Both the position numbers and the translations under genes were made by a program. Below the pieces are notes generated by a model. The model saw only the letters and a list, made by a program, of their open reading frames with translations, ran no database searches and was not told the origin of the DNA. Shown here in pieces: positions 10,998-21,278 of a stretch of DNA of 64,000 bases (its first letter is position 1; the number at the start of each line of letters is the position of its first letter). Source of the stretch: Pseudogymnoascus destructans (lineage: Eukaryota; Ascomycota; Leotiomycetes; Thelebolales; Thelebolaceae); the NCBI RefSeq assembly GCF_001641265.1, contig NW_020167525.1:62001-126000 (forward strand), written 5' to 3'.

Positions 10998-13900
10998 AAG
11001 TCCTCGACGGTAGGCCACCGGCGAGCGATACGAAGAGGCCTAGTACAGACCAGCTATGCGCCACGACGGGCAGCATGCAACTATATGTGGTCGCTAAGAT
11101 ACAACAGCGACACCTCCGAGCAATGATTGACTCAGGAGCGACGGGCAACTTTATGACAAAGAAAGTAGCAGACACGCAAGGTTTCAAGACGCAATTGAAA
11201 AACGAACCATACCCGTTAATGGTCGTAGATGGAGAGCCCATCTCGACTAATGAAGGAATGGTGACCCACGAAACGGTCCCATTGGAAATGGTCATGCTAC
11301 ACGGGCACAAGGAAACGATTCAGTTTGACATCGTGCACATGGACAACCATGCGTGCATCCTTGGTGTGCCATGGCTCAAGAAACACAACCCCCAGATTGA
11401 CTGGTGGAACGAGAAAGTTGTGATGAGCCAGTGCGCGTGTGAACAACGGACGGACACGCGACAACGGGAGAAACCCTCCCAGGGCCGGAAGGAGTTATGT
11501 GCAACCTCCGAGCTCGATGACCTAGCCCAGGCATCCTCACCGACGAGTATACCGGTGGAGTACAAGGAATACGAGCAATTATTCCAGGAAGGCCCTAAGA
11601 ACGAGGCGCTTCCTAAGCACCAACCATGGGATCACGAGATACCTTTGGAGAAAGACAAGAGTCCACCATTCGGACCAATATATCAGCTATCGGAAAAGGA
11701 GCTGAAGGTACTTAAGGAGTACATCAATGATAACCTAGTGAAAGGATTCATCAGACCATCCACATCACCAGCAGGAAGTCCGGTGCTTTTCGTACCAAAG
11801 AAAGACGGCTCCCTACGGTTATGTGTGGACTATCGAGCGTTGAACAACATCACAATCAAGGACAGGTATGCCCTGCCGTTAATCAACGAACTACACGATA
11901 GATTTCAAGGAGCAAAGATCTTCAGTAAGCTAGATCTGCGAGGAGCATACAACCTGATCCGAATCAAGGCTGGGGAAGAGTGGAAAACAGCATTCCGCAC
12001 CCGCTATGGCCTATTCGAGTATCAAGTCATGCCCTTTGGGCTAACAAACGCACCCGCATCTATGCAACGACTGATGAATGATGCTTTGCACGAATACTTA
12101 GACATCTTTACCATTGTCTACCTAGACGATGTCCTGGTGTATTCAGCAACCAAGGAAGAGCATGTCAAGCATGTCAAACTTGTCCTGAAGAAACTAAAGG
12201 AGTACAGCTTACTCCTCAAACCAGAGAAGTGCGAGTTCCATAAAAACCAAGTCGAATTCTTGGGTTACATTATCGGAACGCACGGCATCAAGATGGACCA
12301 AGCAAAAGTAACGGCAGTGTTGGAATGGCCAACACCGACCACGGTCAAGGAAGTGCAAGCCTTCCTAGGCTTCGCCAACTTCTACCGAAGATTCATCTCG
12401 GGATATTCCAAGGTAGCTCAACCACTCACGGAGCTTACCAGAAAGGATCTCGAATTCAAATGGACGGACAAGGCAGAGGCTGCTTTCCAGGAACTTAAGA
12501 CGAAGTTCACGGAAGCACCTATCCTTGCTACATTTGACCCTGAAAGAAGATCATCCTCGAAACGGACTCTTCTGACTTCACAATTGGAGCATGTCTGAAT
12601 CAACCAGACGAGAACGGTAAGTTCAAACCAATCGTGTACTACTCTAGGAAACTGTCACCCGCGGAACTCAATTACGACATCCACAACAAGGAGCTACTGG
12701 CTATTGTCGTTGCCTTTGAGCAGTGGCGAGTATATCTTGAGGGATCCACCTACCCTGTGCAGGTATGGACGGATCACAAGAACCTCATATACTTCACCAC
12801 GACCAAGGTTTTAAACCGCAGACAAGTCCGCTGGGCAGAAACCCTCGCAGCCTACAACTTCACGATAACCTATCGCAAGGGCTCCGAGAATGCAAGAGCA
12901 GACGCTCTCAGCAGACAGACCGACTACTCCGGCCCAAAGGAAGAAAGACCTAGAGCAATTCTGAAGAAAACAGATGCAGGAATACAGTACAACGAGTTAC
13001 TAGCGACGATCTCAGTCATCGAAGATACAGAACTCGAGGAAAGACTCAAGAAAGCTTACGCAACAGACGAATGCGCCAAGCGAGTCTTGTCCAAAGTCGA
13101 AGGCGACTTCACCATCGACGAACAAGGATTGATTCGATACAAAGGGTTAGTGTATGTCCCAAGTCAAATGAGACGCCCGCTGGTGCAAGAACAACACTCG
13201 TTACCAGCACACGGTCATCAGGGAGTAACACGAACCTTCGAACGAATCACCTGACACTACTACTTCCCAGGTATAAGGAAGCAGGTAGAGACAGTGGTAA
13301 GAGAGTGCGACATTTGCAGCAAGTCAAAATCCAATAGGCATCTGCCATACGGACAACTCAAGTCGACACCAGTACCAAAAGGAGCGTGGAAATCAATAGC
13401 TTTGGACTTCGTCGTCAAGCTTCCACCCTCCAAGGACCCGTTAACAGGAATAGAATACGACTCTATCCTCGTCATCATGGAAAGACTCACGAAATATGGG
13501 AAGTTTATACCATATCTAGAAGCTAGCGACGCCGAGGCGCTCGCATATACCTTCTTTCGAGTCATATTAGCCGATCATGGGATGCCAGAAGAAATCATCT
13601 CAGATAGAGACAAGCTCTTTACTTCGAAATTCTGGAAATCATTGATGGCGCTACTGGGAACAAATCATAAGCTGTCAACAGCTTTTCATCCCCAGACAGA
13701 CGGCCAAACAGAAAGATTAAATCAGACCCTTGAACAGTACCTGCGAAGCTATGTCAATCATCAACAGGACAACTGGGTTCAGATCTTACCCATCGCACAG
13801 TTTGCATATAACAGCGCGATGACAGAAGCAACGAAAGTCTCACCGTTCTTTGCCAATTACGGCTACCAGCCAGAAGCATATAGGCAACCAAGACCGGATG

Positions 13901-14526
13901 AATCACGAGCTGAACAAGCCCTGATCGTGGTGGAACAACTGAGATCGTTCCACGAACAACTTGCGACGGACATCCAATTCTTAAATGAACGATCCGCCGC
14001 ATACGCAAACAAGAAGCGCAGTATGGAACCTGCCTTCAAGGAGGGGGATAAAGTATACCTACTCCGGAAACATATCAAAACGAAACGACCAAGCACAAAG
14101 TTGGACTTCAAGAAATTGGGACCATTCAAAATATTGAACAAAGTCAGCTCAGTTAATTACAGACTGCAGCTACCCAGGAAGTCTAGACTACACCCGGTAT
14201 TTCATGTCTCACTACTGGAACCAGCAAGAGGAAATACCCCAATTGCGACCGACACCGAACTCCAACCCGAGAATGAGATAATCGAATATGAGGTCGAAGC
14301 GATCCTAGACAGAAGGTTAGTAGGACGTCGAGAAGAGTTTTTGATAAAATGGGAAAATTACGAACCTACGGATAATTCGTGGGAACCAACAAGGAACATC
14401 AGCAAAGAACTGCTGGAGGAATATCGACGCCGCCATCCGCCAGCCATTGATCCCAAGATGCAGGGGAGTAGGCCAGTGGATCGGAGGAAGCGGGGGTCCC
14501 GGTCACAGACGAGGAGGCAGCGCTAA
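10995..14526 (+). pseudogene. Gypsy pol, copy 1, broken
   Basis: Pol is in the -1 frame relative to gag. Visible are the protease DSGATGNF, reverse transcriptase with VDYRALNN and YLDDVLVYS, RNase H with VWTDHKNL and ADALSR, the zinc-binding HHCC start of integrase ending CDICSKSK, the integrase D,D,E core, and a C-terminal chromodomain (VEAILDRRLVGRREEFLIKW and following). A missing base near 12541 shifts the frame before RNase H. A TGA at 13252-13254 replaces the CGA of copy 3. From 13294 the frame is open to 14526. Confidence 0.88.
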
Positions 14527-15013
14527 CTGCCTGTTCCTCGGCCTCAACAGCGTCACGCTTCTCAGCAGCCACACGTTCGGCCTCCTCTGCCGCATCAAGC
14601 TCGTCGAGGGTTTTCAAACCTCGCCGGAGCATATCTTTACCACGGGTTCGGATGAGGCGTTTCTGCTTCCGCAGATGAAGTAACTTCGAAAGGGTTTCTT
14701 CCTCTTCGCGATCCAGGCGATCCTCCTCCCGTTCGAGCTTCACCCAGTCGGGATGCTCAGGACCCATACAGTCACACTTTTCTTTCAAGTTGCGACGAAC
14801 GCACTCGGCGCACCGCCGTGAATCATTTGGAGACGACACGCAAGTAACGTTTCGCCTCACGCAGTTCGAGCAAGAATCCATTTCGGGTAGTTCGTATCCG
14901 TGGTTCTTTATTCGACGGACAAGATCGTTGCGTTCCTGGAGTTTGCGGGCAGTGTCAGTAGGCATGTTGCATGTTGAAGGACTCGCTGAGGAGCAGCAGA
15001 GTCCCGGGGACAT
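14399..15013 (-). CDS. Antisense Zn2Cys6-like coiled-coil protein of gypsy copy 1
   Basis: This 204-aa ORF starts at ATG 15013 (a second ATG lies 17 codons in, MPTDTARK). It overlaps the last 128 bp of pol on the opposite strand. Residues about 45-80 hold CSNC-x6-C-x9-CAEC-x8-C, which fits the CX2CX6CX5-12CX2CX6-8C spacing of fungal Zn(II)2Cys6 clusters. An acidic-basic heptad-like stretch (about 85-150) follows and looks coiled-coil, then an Ala/Glu-rich and Ser-rich tail. The same ORF is intact in copy 3 (56130-56744) and partly so in copy 2, although gag and pol of copy 1 are broken. I infer DNA or chromatin binding. Expression is unproven. Confidence 0.6.
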   Translation of the reverse strand: MSPGLCCSSASPSTCNMPTDTARKLQERNDLVRRIKNHGYELPEMDSCSNCVRRNVTCVSSPNDSRRCAECVRRNLKEKCDCMGPEHPDWVKLEREEDRLDREEEETLSKLLHLRKQKRLIRTRGKDMLRRGLKTLDELDAAEEAERVAAEKRDAVEAEEQAVSAASSSVTGTPASSDPLAYSPASWDQWLADGGVDIPPAVLC

Positions 15014-15045
15014 GGACGTACTTATAGGATTCGAGACGAATGCCC

Positions 15046-15061
15046 AGGGGAAGGGAGCGAG
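15046..15061 (+). promoter_or_regulatory. Polypurine tract of gypsy copy 1
   Basis: AGGGGAAGGGAGCGAG lies immediately before the 3' LTR (TGTTACG). The same purine run precedes the 3' LTRs at 52347 and 56793. Confidence 0.7.
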
Positions 15062-15452
15062 TGTTACGACGGAACAAGAAGGCTGGCCAACTACAGGACA
15101 GGAAGGAGGGAGGTCGCATGAGACTGGCCGTGGTACCTGGAGGGGCAGCGGGGAATAGTAGTTCCGAAAGTATCACGTGACGGACTCGCAGGATGATGAG
15201 AAGAATCCTAAGAGTCCAGGACTCCGAGGACTCAAGTGAGTTCCCAGGAGTCCACTAGACACGACGCCACTATATAAGTAGATAGTTAGTTCTTAGATAG
15301 GAGCTTCGTGCTCAACTCAATATAGTATTCTTTACAATACTGTAAGGTGTTACTTGGAAAGCCTTTGTGTCTAATCCCCTGCCTCCTCTGATAAGTAAAC
15401 CTTTACGCAAGAGAACCTCTGTGTCTTCTATCGTTTAGAAGTCAGTGTTACA
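15062..15452 (+). repeat. 3' LTR of gypsy copy 1, short form
   Basis: It starts TGTTACGACGG and ends GTTACA. It is 391 bp, 84 bp shorter than the 475-bp LTRs, because it has one unit in place of two of the internal repeat that starts GACGGACTCGCAGG. A TATA-like ACTATATAAGTAG is present. Confidence 0.9.
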
Positions 15453-15559
15453 TACAAGAGGTGGAGGGAGGCTTAGATGAGGGCACAATTCGACAGTAGG
15501 CGATAGCTCTATATATACAGGTTTCCGATGCTTAAGATGATGATGAGGAGCCCTAGCGT

Positions 15560-15745
15560 CCTATGCTTACTACACAGAACGCTGTACAAGCCGTCTAAGT
15601 TCTAATTGAGTTCTTAGAATCTAAGAATAGCGGCATCACTGATCTAGCATCATTTTTGCGCTCTTTAGAGCGCGTAGAGTGGCAATTAGTAGCCAAAGAG
15701 GCTAATGACTTGGTTTAAGGCACGTTAGATGGATGGATGGTTTAG
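15560..15745 (+). pseudogene. C-terminal fragment of the outer pogo transposase
   Basis: One frame reads NAVQAV-stop-VLIEFLESK, then SFLRSLERVEWQLVAKEAN, then LV-stop-GTLDGWM and a stop. This lines up with the C-terminus of the inner pogo transposase (AQDALQILIEY, IRALERLQTAIEAI, TLDRWLT). Both internal stops are TAA where CAA (Gln) is expected. It sits directly after the gypsy LTR and before the outer right TIR. Confidence 0.6.
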
Positions 15746-15798
15746 CTAAGGGGCTACTTCAGGTCTACGTCGGATCACTTTCTAACTTGATATTACTA

Positions 15799-15986
15799 CG
15801 GAGGTAATGTTCAAAGGTTTTGTGAGTGGATCGAGCATGGGACCCCAGAATTTGTGCACAACAGCATAAACTCATGTATCGATCACATATAAAACAGGAG
15901 GCGAGATACACCATCGATTTGCGCGCAGCCCTATACATGGCTTTTATAGCCCCCCCTACTCACAAAACTTATGAAGATAACCTCCT
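15799..15986 (+). repeat. MITE A with Tc1-like ends
   Basis: The left end CGGAGGTAATGTTC plus a TTTTGTGAGTGG block matches the TIR of the Tc1-like element at 2881. The right end is its complement (CTCACAAAACTTATGAAGATAACCTCC). TA flanks both sides. It has no transposase. It sits inside the old pogo element, just before its right TIR. Confidence 0.75.
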
Positions 15987-16139
15987 TATAACTCGATATA
16001 TTTATGCATGACCAATTACATCGACTTAACGAGATAATACTGTAAGACTACTCACACTACCACGCTACAGCGGAGAGACTCCGTCTGCACCGCAACCGCA
16101 GCGGACGGCGCTCTAATGCACAGAGCGGACACGACACTA

Positions 16140-16379
16140 CGGAGGTTATGTTCATACCTATGAACACACGTATATAGCCCCCCCCACTCACAAAACTTAC
16201 CTAAGTTTTGTGAGTGGGGGGGGCTATAAAAGCCACGTATAAGTAGGGCTGCGCGCAAATCGATGGTGTATCTCGCCTCATATTTTATATGTGATCGATA
16301 CATGAGTTTATGCTGTTGTGCACAAATTCTGGGGTCCCATGCTCGATCCACTCACAAAACTTTTTGAACATTACCTCCA
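16140..16379 (-). repeat. MITE B, rearranged and inverted relative to MITE A
   Basis: The left end CGGAGGTTATGTTCAT and the right end complement (GAACATTACCTCC) match the same TIR family, with TA before the left end. A short palindrome of CACAAAACTTA...TAAGTTTTGTG at about 16190-16220 shows that a left fragment is joined to an almost complete inverted copy. The core from about 16201 to 16379 is the reverse complement of MITE A, giving an inverted pair about 150-175 bp long. Confidence 0.65.
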
Positions 16380-17375
16380 GACAGTACTGGCTGAGACACG
16401 AGCCGCGCATCGCGCACCGCCCACACGATCGCCCTCCACCGGTCGTGCACGGCCCGGTATGCTGTGCGTCCGGGGATGTGCGTGCGTGCAGGTTGTAACG
16501 GGGTGGAGCTGCGCTGGGCGCGCGAGCGGTGCATATCGGTGGTGTGTGTGACGTTGGAGACTGCAGCGGCTGGGAATTCTGCGTGTCACGAGAAAATAAA
16601 AAAATATTTTCGTCGGAGCTGGGTTGGGTGTTCCATCAGCCTTCCATAGGCCAGGGTCCGTCGGTTGCAGATCATCTCACTCACGTCGTTTCATGGCTCC
16701 GAAGGCTCGCGCGCTGCGGGTGGCTTCCTGCCGAGTTCCAGTAAGAGACTCGAGCATCTCGAGGAGAAAATATTGTTCATTATGAATCCGATCAAATTAA
16801 TATCCCCCCACAAAAAAAATCCCTGCGTAAGCTAGCTATCTAGAAGGAAGGAACATGCTTTCAATTCGCTCAATATTAGACAGCCCCCCCCCGTCGTCGT
16901 GCGAAGAAGAGAGAAGGAGGGGGGGGCCAAATGCTGCAAAATCCGCTTTTTGGAAACACATACAGTTCGAACAAGTAATAGTAACTACGGCCGCTAAGGA
17001 AGCGGTCCGTCGCGCGTCAGGTTTCATAAATCCATAATAGGTCATAAAATAGTTAGAGAGCCAATCGTGTAGAACCACAAACGGCCAAGCTGGCCTCATC
17101 GAAGCCCAGCCAGGACGACAAAAGGTCCGATGAAGAGGGGCCCGGGATCACAATTTGGGTCGGCGGTAGTAAAAACACAAACGCAGAATGCCGCCCAAAA
17201 ATATCAAATATAACTTTTTCGAGGACAGTCTTGTGGTGTGTGGCCCTCCCCCCGAAGCGGTGCTGTGGTTCCCGCTGAATTTTTTGGCCGTCGAATTACG
17301 CAAAAAGGCGCTCCAGAGATCAATCGGGAAAGCTTAGGCAAAACAAGTGCAGCGAATCTTCGTTGAATATGCGAG
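16380..17375. other. Gene-free stretch
   Basis: I see no supported coding or RNA gene. The part after 17100 probably includes the 3' untranslated region of the glycosyltransferase gene that ends at 17376. Confidence 0.5.
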
Positions 17376-18993
17376 TCAGAGGTCGTCGAGCCCTAGAAAT
17401 AGAGGTTCTTTTTCCAAGTATGTCAACGACTTTGACAGTCGGAGTCCGCTGGGGACACAGGAGATCAATACCTCGTCTTTGTAGCGGACGAGGGATTGAG
17501 TTCCGGGCATTGGGTTGATCATGAACTCGGCAGGCACTGCTGTTGGTTGCATGCGCTCGCTGTTGTCAATATCGCCGTCTGCACGATTGCCCCATGATGT
17601 CTGTAGATGCCCGTTAGTCCAAGATTCACAGCCTTCACAGGGTTTACTTACTTCGTTCCATGTCCACAGAGCCTTCAATTTAATGAATCCGTGGAGGAAG
17701 CCGAATACGACTGAGACCGGCACATAAATGATATCGGAAGGATGATGGCGAAGTAAGCCTGCCAACTTGACGAGTTTGGTGAATATATACCAAGCGATCA
17801 CTAGACTCCATCCGGTCCATGCTGAAGCTTGATCCCAATTCTGAGAGGCACAATAAAAGGAGTAGAAGTATAGCGGGTCGGTTATAAGACCTAAAGATGT
17901 GAATGTTGCGAAGTATAGTGCGTATATAGTCCACCATTGACTCCTAAATTTGGCGTTAATTGGGGACTCGCAATCACCAACATGATCACTTACCAGTATA
18001 CCTTCCTCTCGATAAACAACGTTGTGTAGTTGCTTCGCCAATTACTTCTCGCCCATCTCAGACACTGCCTCACAAAGGACCAGTCATTCTCAAGGGTCGT
18101 CTCAATCTCGCACTCGTGCTCGTATTGAATCCATGTCTTCCAGTCGTGGTTAACCAGCCATCTCGTCAAGAAATTATCATCATCAGCATTCAGCTGGTAT
18201 TTCCCCCAACGTTCCTTGCAGAAGCCATCCAAAAATAGCGGATGTTTGAGAATCTCGGTGCGAACAGCGTTGGTCCTGCCAGACATGCACGAAGTACCAC
18301 CGTCGTAGAAGTGAGAAGCCGAAATCTCAAAGTTGCGTCGATGGATGTAACAAGCCCCTAGCCAATTCCAGGCACTGGTTGCGAGATCCCCGGTGCGAAC
18401 CCGCTGCACACGCTGGCATACGCCCACAGATCCCATGTCCTCTCTTTCGAACGGCGCCAGAAGCCATGGAAGAATGGTTGATGGCCACGTGACGTCGTCA
18501 TCTACCAGGACAGTGATGCGAGTGGTGACTCGAGGGATAGCTTCTCGCAGCTGGACTCTCTTGTTGGCGATCTTTGTATCGTAGACCTTGATACGGGGGT
18601 CCGCGAAGGAGGCGGCGAACTGGAGGAGACCATGATACTTGCCGAATGTGGTGACGAGGATCAGTTCGTGGGGTTCACAGGCAAGAATGCTGGAGATTGG
18701 GCCACTGAGCTCTTCTAGATTGCTCTCTATCGTAGGGATGACTACCGTTACATCTTCCTTGGTGTATGTTGGATTCTGAGGTTTCGGTATTGACCTGTAC
18801 AAGCAGTGACCGATAATATTAACGATCAGACGTACATATCGATAAGGCCTTGTTTTCTGGTCAATAAACTGAAACGGGAAATAGCAAGACGGCTGATAAA
18901 TAAACCCATCTCGATCTAGATATCGACTTACCAAAATAGGAAGATATACCATTCCCAGAATGTCAAATTTTTGAGAAATTCGGTCACGTGCAT
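17376..18993 (-). CDS. Family-2 glycosyltransferase (polysaccharide synthase type), membrane-bound
   Basis: The model has four exons: 18993-18932, 18848-17994, 17943-17652 and 17600-17376, giving 477 aa. Every intron has GTAAGT. The first exon (MHVTEFLK, then FWEWYIFLFW) uses a different frame from the longer open frame upstream. I chose it because it gives an ATG and a membrane segment leading into PYRYVRLIVN. The GT2 core has DVTVVIPT (about 52-59), VDDDVTWP (metal-binding Asp, about 136-143), ADDDNFLTRW (about 242-251) and QCLRW (QxxRW, about 282-286). Several membrane helices follow. This resembles the fungal Cps1/hyaluronan-synthase-like GT2 group, where a homologue is needed for hyphal growth. 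The substrate is unknown. Exon 1 is the least certain part. Confidence 0.85.
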
Positions 18994-20071
18994 TATATAT
19001 ATTTGGGAGAAGAAGCCCAATTAGAAGAATGCCCACGCCCCGTGGCTGTTTGCCAACAGGGTAGCAGCAGTCGAGGGCCACGGAAACAGTCGATTGGTGA
19101 TGGTGGATTGGTAGTGAACGTATGGCAGGCTCTTGGATGTCTGAGAGAGTCTGCGGCAGCAGGAGGTTTCAAAACGAGCACGCCTGGGAGAAGAGTTGCA
19201 CTGTTTGTGGCACTTTTATTGAAAGCTCTGCAATCAAAGCGCGATAAAGAAGGTTCAGAATGATTCAGCAGAACGATTCAGCGAGGTGCAATCCAGAAAT
19301 TGCTCCTGCTCCTCAGATGGCTCACTCTGCAAGTCGGGATAACGCGGAATCCAAGCTATTTTCCAGCCTGGAATGTGTATTGTGTATTACGCAGTGGCAG
19401 GTATACTGATAACTGACGAATACTGACGCTTTCAAGATAACAGAGGACAAGGAAATCGTAGCGACATTGACCATTGACCACAATCAGCATCCATCCAAAC
19501 GACCGTGTATATTTTTTTTCCGTGTTTGCTGTTTTCTGTTTTTCTGTTTCCAAGGTTGTGACACGAAGAGACTGACTGATATTAGGAAACGCCCCCAAAG
19601 TATATTTAACGAGACATCTTCAAAGAAGGAAAAGGGGAAGAAGGAGGGGGGGGGAAGATTGGGGATGAGGCGGGAAGTAGCAAGACTATATAGTAGATGT
19701 GGAGGATAGTGGTGGGAGCGCGGGAGTGGGAGTGGGAGGTAAGGAGCGCGTAGTAGTGAAGGGATGTATGTATAGACGGGGGGCAATAACGGCAGAGGGT
19801 CACCGAGCCGACGGTAATGGCCGCATAGCATGGCAAGGGCATGGCAAGGCAAAGTTACATGGAGTGGATGAGACGAGACCAGAGGGAAAAAACGACGTGT
19901 CATGTCAACTGGTAGCGGCTATGGCTTGAGAGAAAAGAGTAGTTGCTCCATGCGGGTAGACCCAGTAGTGGCAGTAGGACAGTCCCATAGAAGAAAGAAT
20001 GGCGAATATTCGGAAAATTGGGTATTAATAGAGCCAAGAGGGTAACGGCGATGGGGGGCGAGGGCCTGGGG
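18994..20071. other. Gene-free stretch upstream of the glycosyltransferase
   Basis: It probably holds the promoter of the minus-strand glycosyltransferase. No gene or RNA is supported. G-rich tracts begin near 19640. Confidence 0.5.
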
Positions 20072-20553
20072 GGTAGAGGGGTGGAGGGGTGGAGGGGTGG
20101 AGGGGTGGAGGGGTGGAGGGGTGGAGGGGTGGAGGGGTGGAGGGGTGGAGGGGTGGAGGGGTGGAGGGGTGGAGGGGTGGAGGGGTGGAGGGGTGGAGGG
20201 GTGGAGGGGTGGAGGGGTGGAGGGGTGGAGGGGTGGAGGGGTGGAGGGTGGAGGGGTGGAGGGGTGGAGGGGTGGAGGGGTGGAGGGGTGGAGGGGTGGA
20301 GGGGTGGAGGGGTGGAGGGGTGGAGGGGTGGAGGGGTGGAGGGGTGGAGGGGTGGAGGGGTGGAGGGGTGGAGGGTGGAGGGGTGGAGGGGTGGAGGGGT
20401 GGAGGGGTGGAGGGGTGGAGGGGTGGAGGGGTGGAGGGGTGGAGGGGTGGAGGGGTGGAGGGGTGGAGGGGTGGAGGGGTGGAGGGGTGGAGGGGTGGAG
20501 GGGTGGAGGGGTGGAGGGGTGGAGGGTGGAGGGGTGGAGGGGTGGAGGGGTGG
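20072..20553 (+). repeat. 8-bp minisatellite, about 60 units of GGGGTGGA
   Basis: The array is almost perfect, with three or four units shortened to 7 bp. Because the unit is 8 bp, all three frames on each strand are open and give octapeptide repeats (VEGWRGGG or STPPPLHP). These are not genes. The G-rich plus strand could form G-quadruplexes. Confidence 0.97.
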
Positions 20554-20930
20554 AAGGTGGGGGGGGAAGGGGGATAGCACTGAGGTGGGAGAGCATGGAG
20601 ACATGGGGGGGTTCAAAGAAGAAGCTTGGGCAAAAGTGGAGAGCTTCAATAAGTGGGGAGAGGTATAAGAGGGAGAGACGAGACGATACTGTGCGACGTT
20701 GAGGATGGTGGAGGGGAGGGGCAGTTTGAAGAGCCGTGGGAGGATCACAGATAACACGAAATCAATCGAAACACCAGCAACGCCACAATAGGTCTAGTGG
20801 GAGGGGGAGTCGAGGTTGAGTAGTTCCACAGGAATGTGTCGAGAAGGGGTTAAGCTTCTGAACCCCATGGCCAACCCAGAGCAAGCCATAAACAGCCGAA
20901 TGGGCGGCACTAGCTGGGGGAGGATAAAAT

Positions 20931-21278
20931 GGGACAATTAGGGACAGGGACAATGGAGACAATAGGGACAATGGAGACAATGGAGACAATGGAGACAATG
21001 GAGACAATGGAGACAATGGAGACAATGGAGACAATGGAGACAATGGAGACAATGGAGACAATGGAGACAATGGAGACAATGGTGGAGACAATGGAGACAA
21101 TGGAGACAATGGAGACAATAGAGACAATGGAGACAATAGAGACATTAGAGACAATAGAGACATTGAGACATTAGAGACAATAGAGACATTAGAGACAATA
21201 GAGACATTGAGACATTAGAGACAATAGAGACAATAGAGACATTGAGACATTAGAGAAATTAGAGACATTAGAGACATT
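20931..21278 (+). repeat. 9-bp minisatellite, GGAGACAAT
   Basis: The array has about 35 units. The first two thirds are near-perfect GGAGACAAT. The last third drifts to AGAGACAAT and AGAGACATT. The open frame (METMET...) is a by-product of the unit being a multiple of three. Confidence 0.95.

Larger units (their letters stand above)
9271..15452 (+). mobile_element. Gypsy chromovirus copy 1, 5' truncated
   Basis: The order is gag (from inside the capsid region), protease, reverse transcriptase, RNase H, integrase, chromodomain, an antisense ORF, a polypurine tract and the 3' LTR. That is the Ty3/gypsy order, and the C-terminal chromodomain makes it a chromovirus. The 5' LTR and gag start are missing. 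It carries an 11-bp deletion, a one-base deletion and two TGA stops relative to its sister copies. Confidence 0.93.
6237..16042 (+). mobile_element. Old pogo-type DNA transposon split by later insertions
   Basis: A perfect 23-bp inverted repeat, starting CAGTATTATCTCGTTAAGTC at 6237-6259 and complementary to 16020-16042, is flanked by TA on both outer sides (6235-6236 and 16043-16044). Inside are a pogo-like transposase start at 8212-8541 and a pogo-like transposase end at 15560-15745, both on the plus strand and in the right order. Between them lie a second pogo element, a dispersed repeat, a truncated gypsy element and a MITE. The 9.8-kb span is therefore one ancient element filled by younger ones. 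Confidence 0.75.

Noticed and set aside
18994..19081. Extension of the glycosyltransferase from a GTG at 19081
   Set aside because: There is no ATG, and the frame lacks the membrane segment. The ATG at 18993 with GT-AG splicing at 18931/18849 gives a better N-terminus.
19900..20757. Open frames of up to 285 aa in all frames over the G-rich array
   Set aside because: They arise from an 8-bp repeat without stops. The products are pure octapeptide repeats and are open on both strands.
20762..21174. METMET and SPLSPL repeat ORFs
   Set aside because: By-products of a 9-bp minisatellite.
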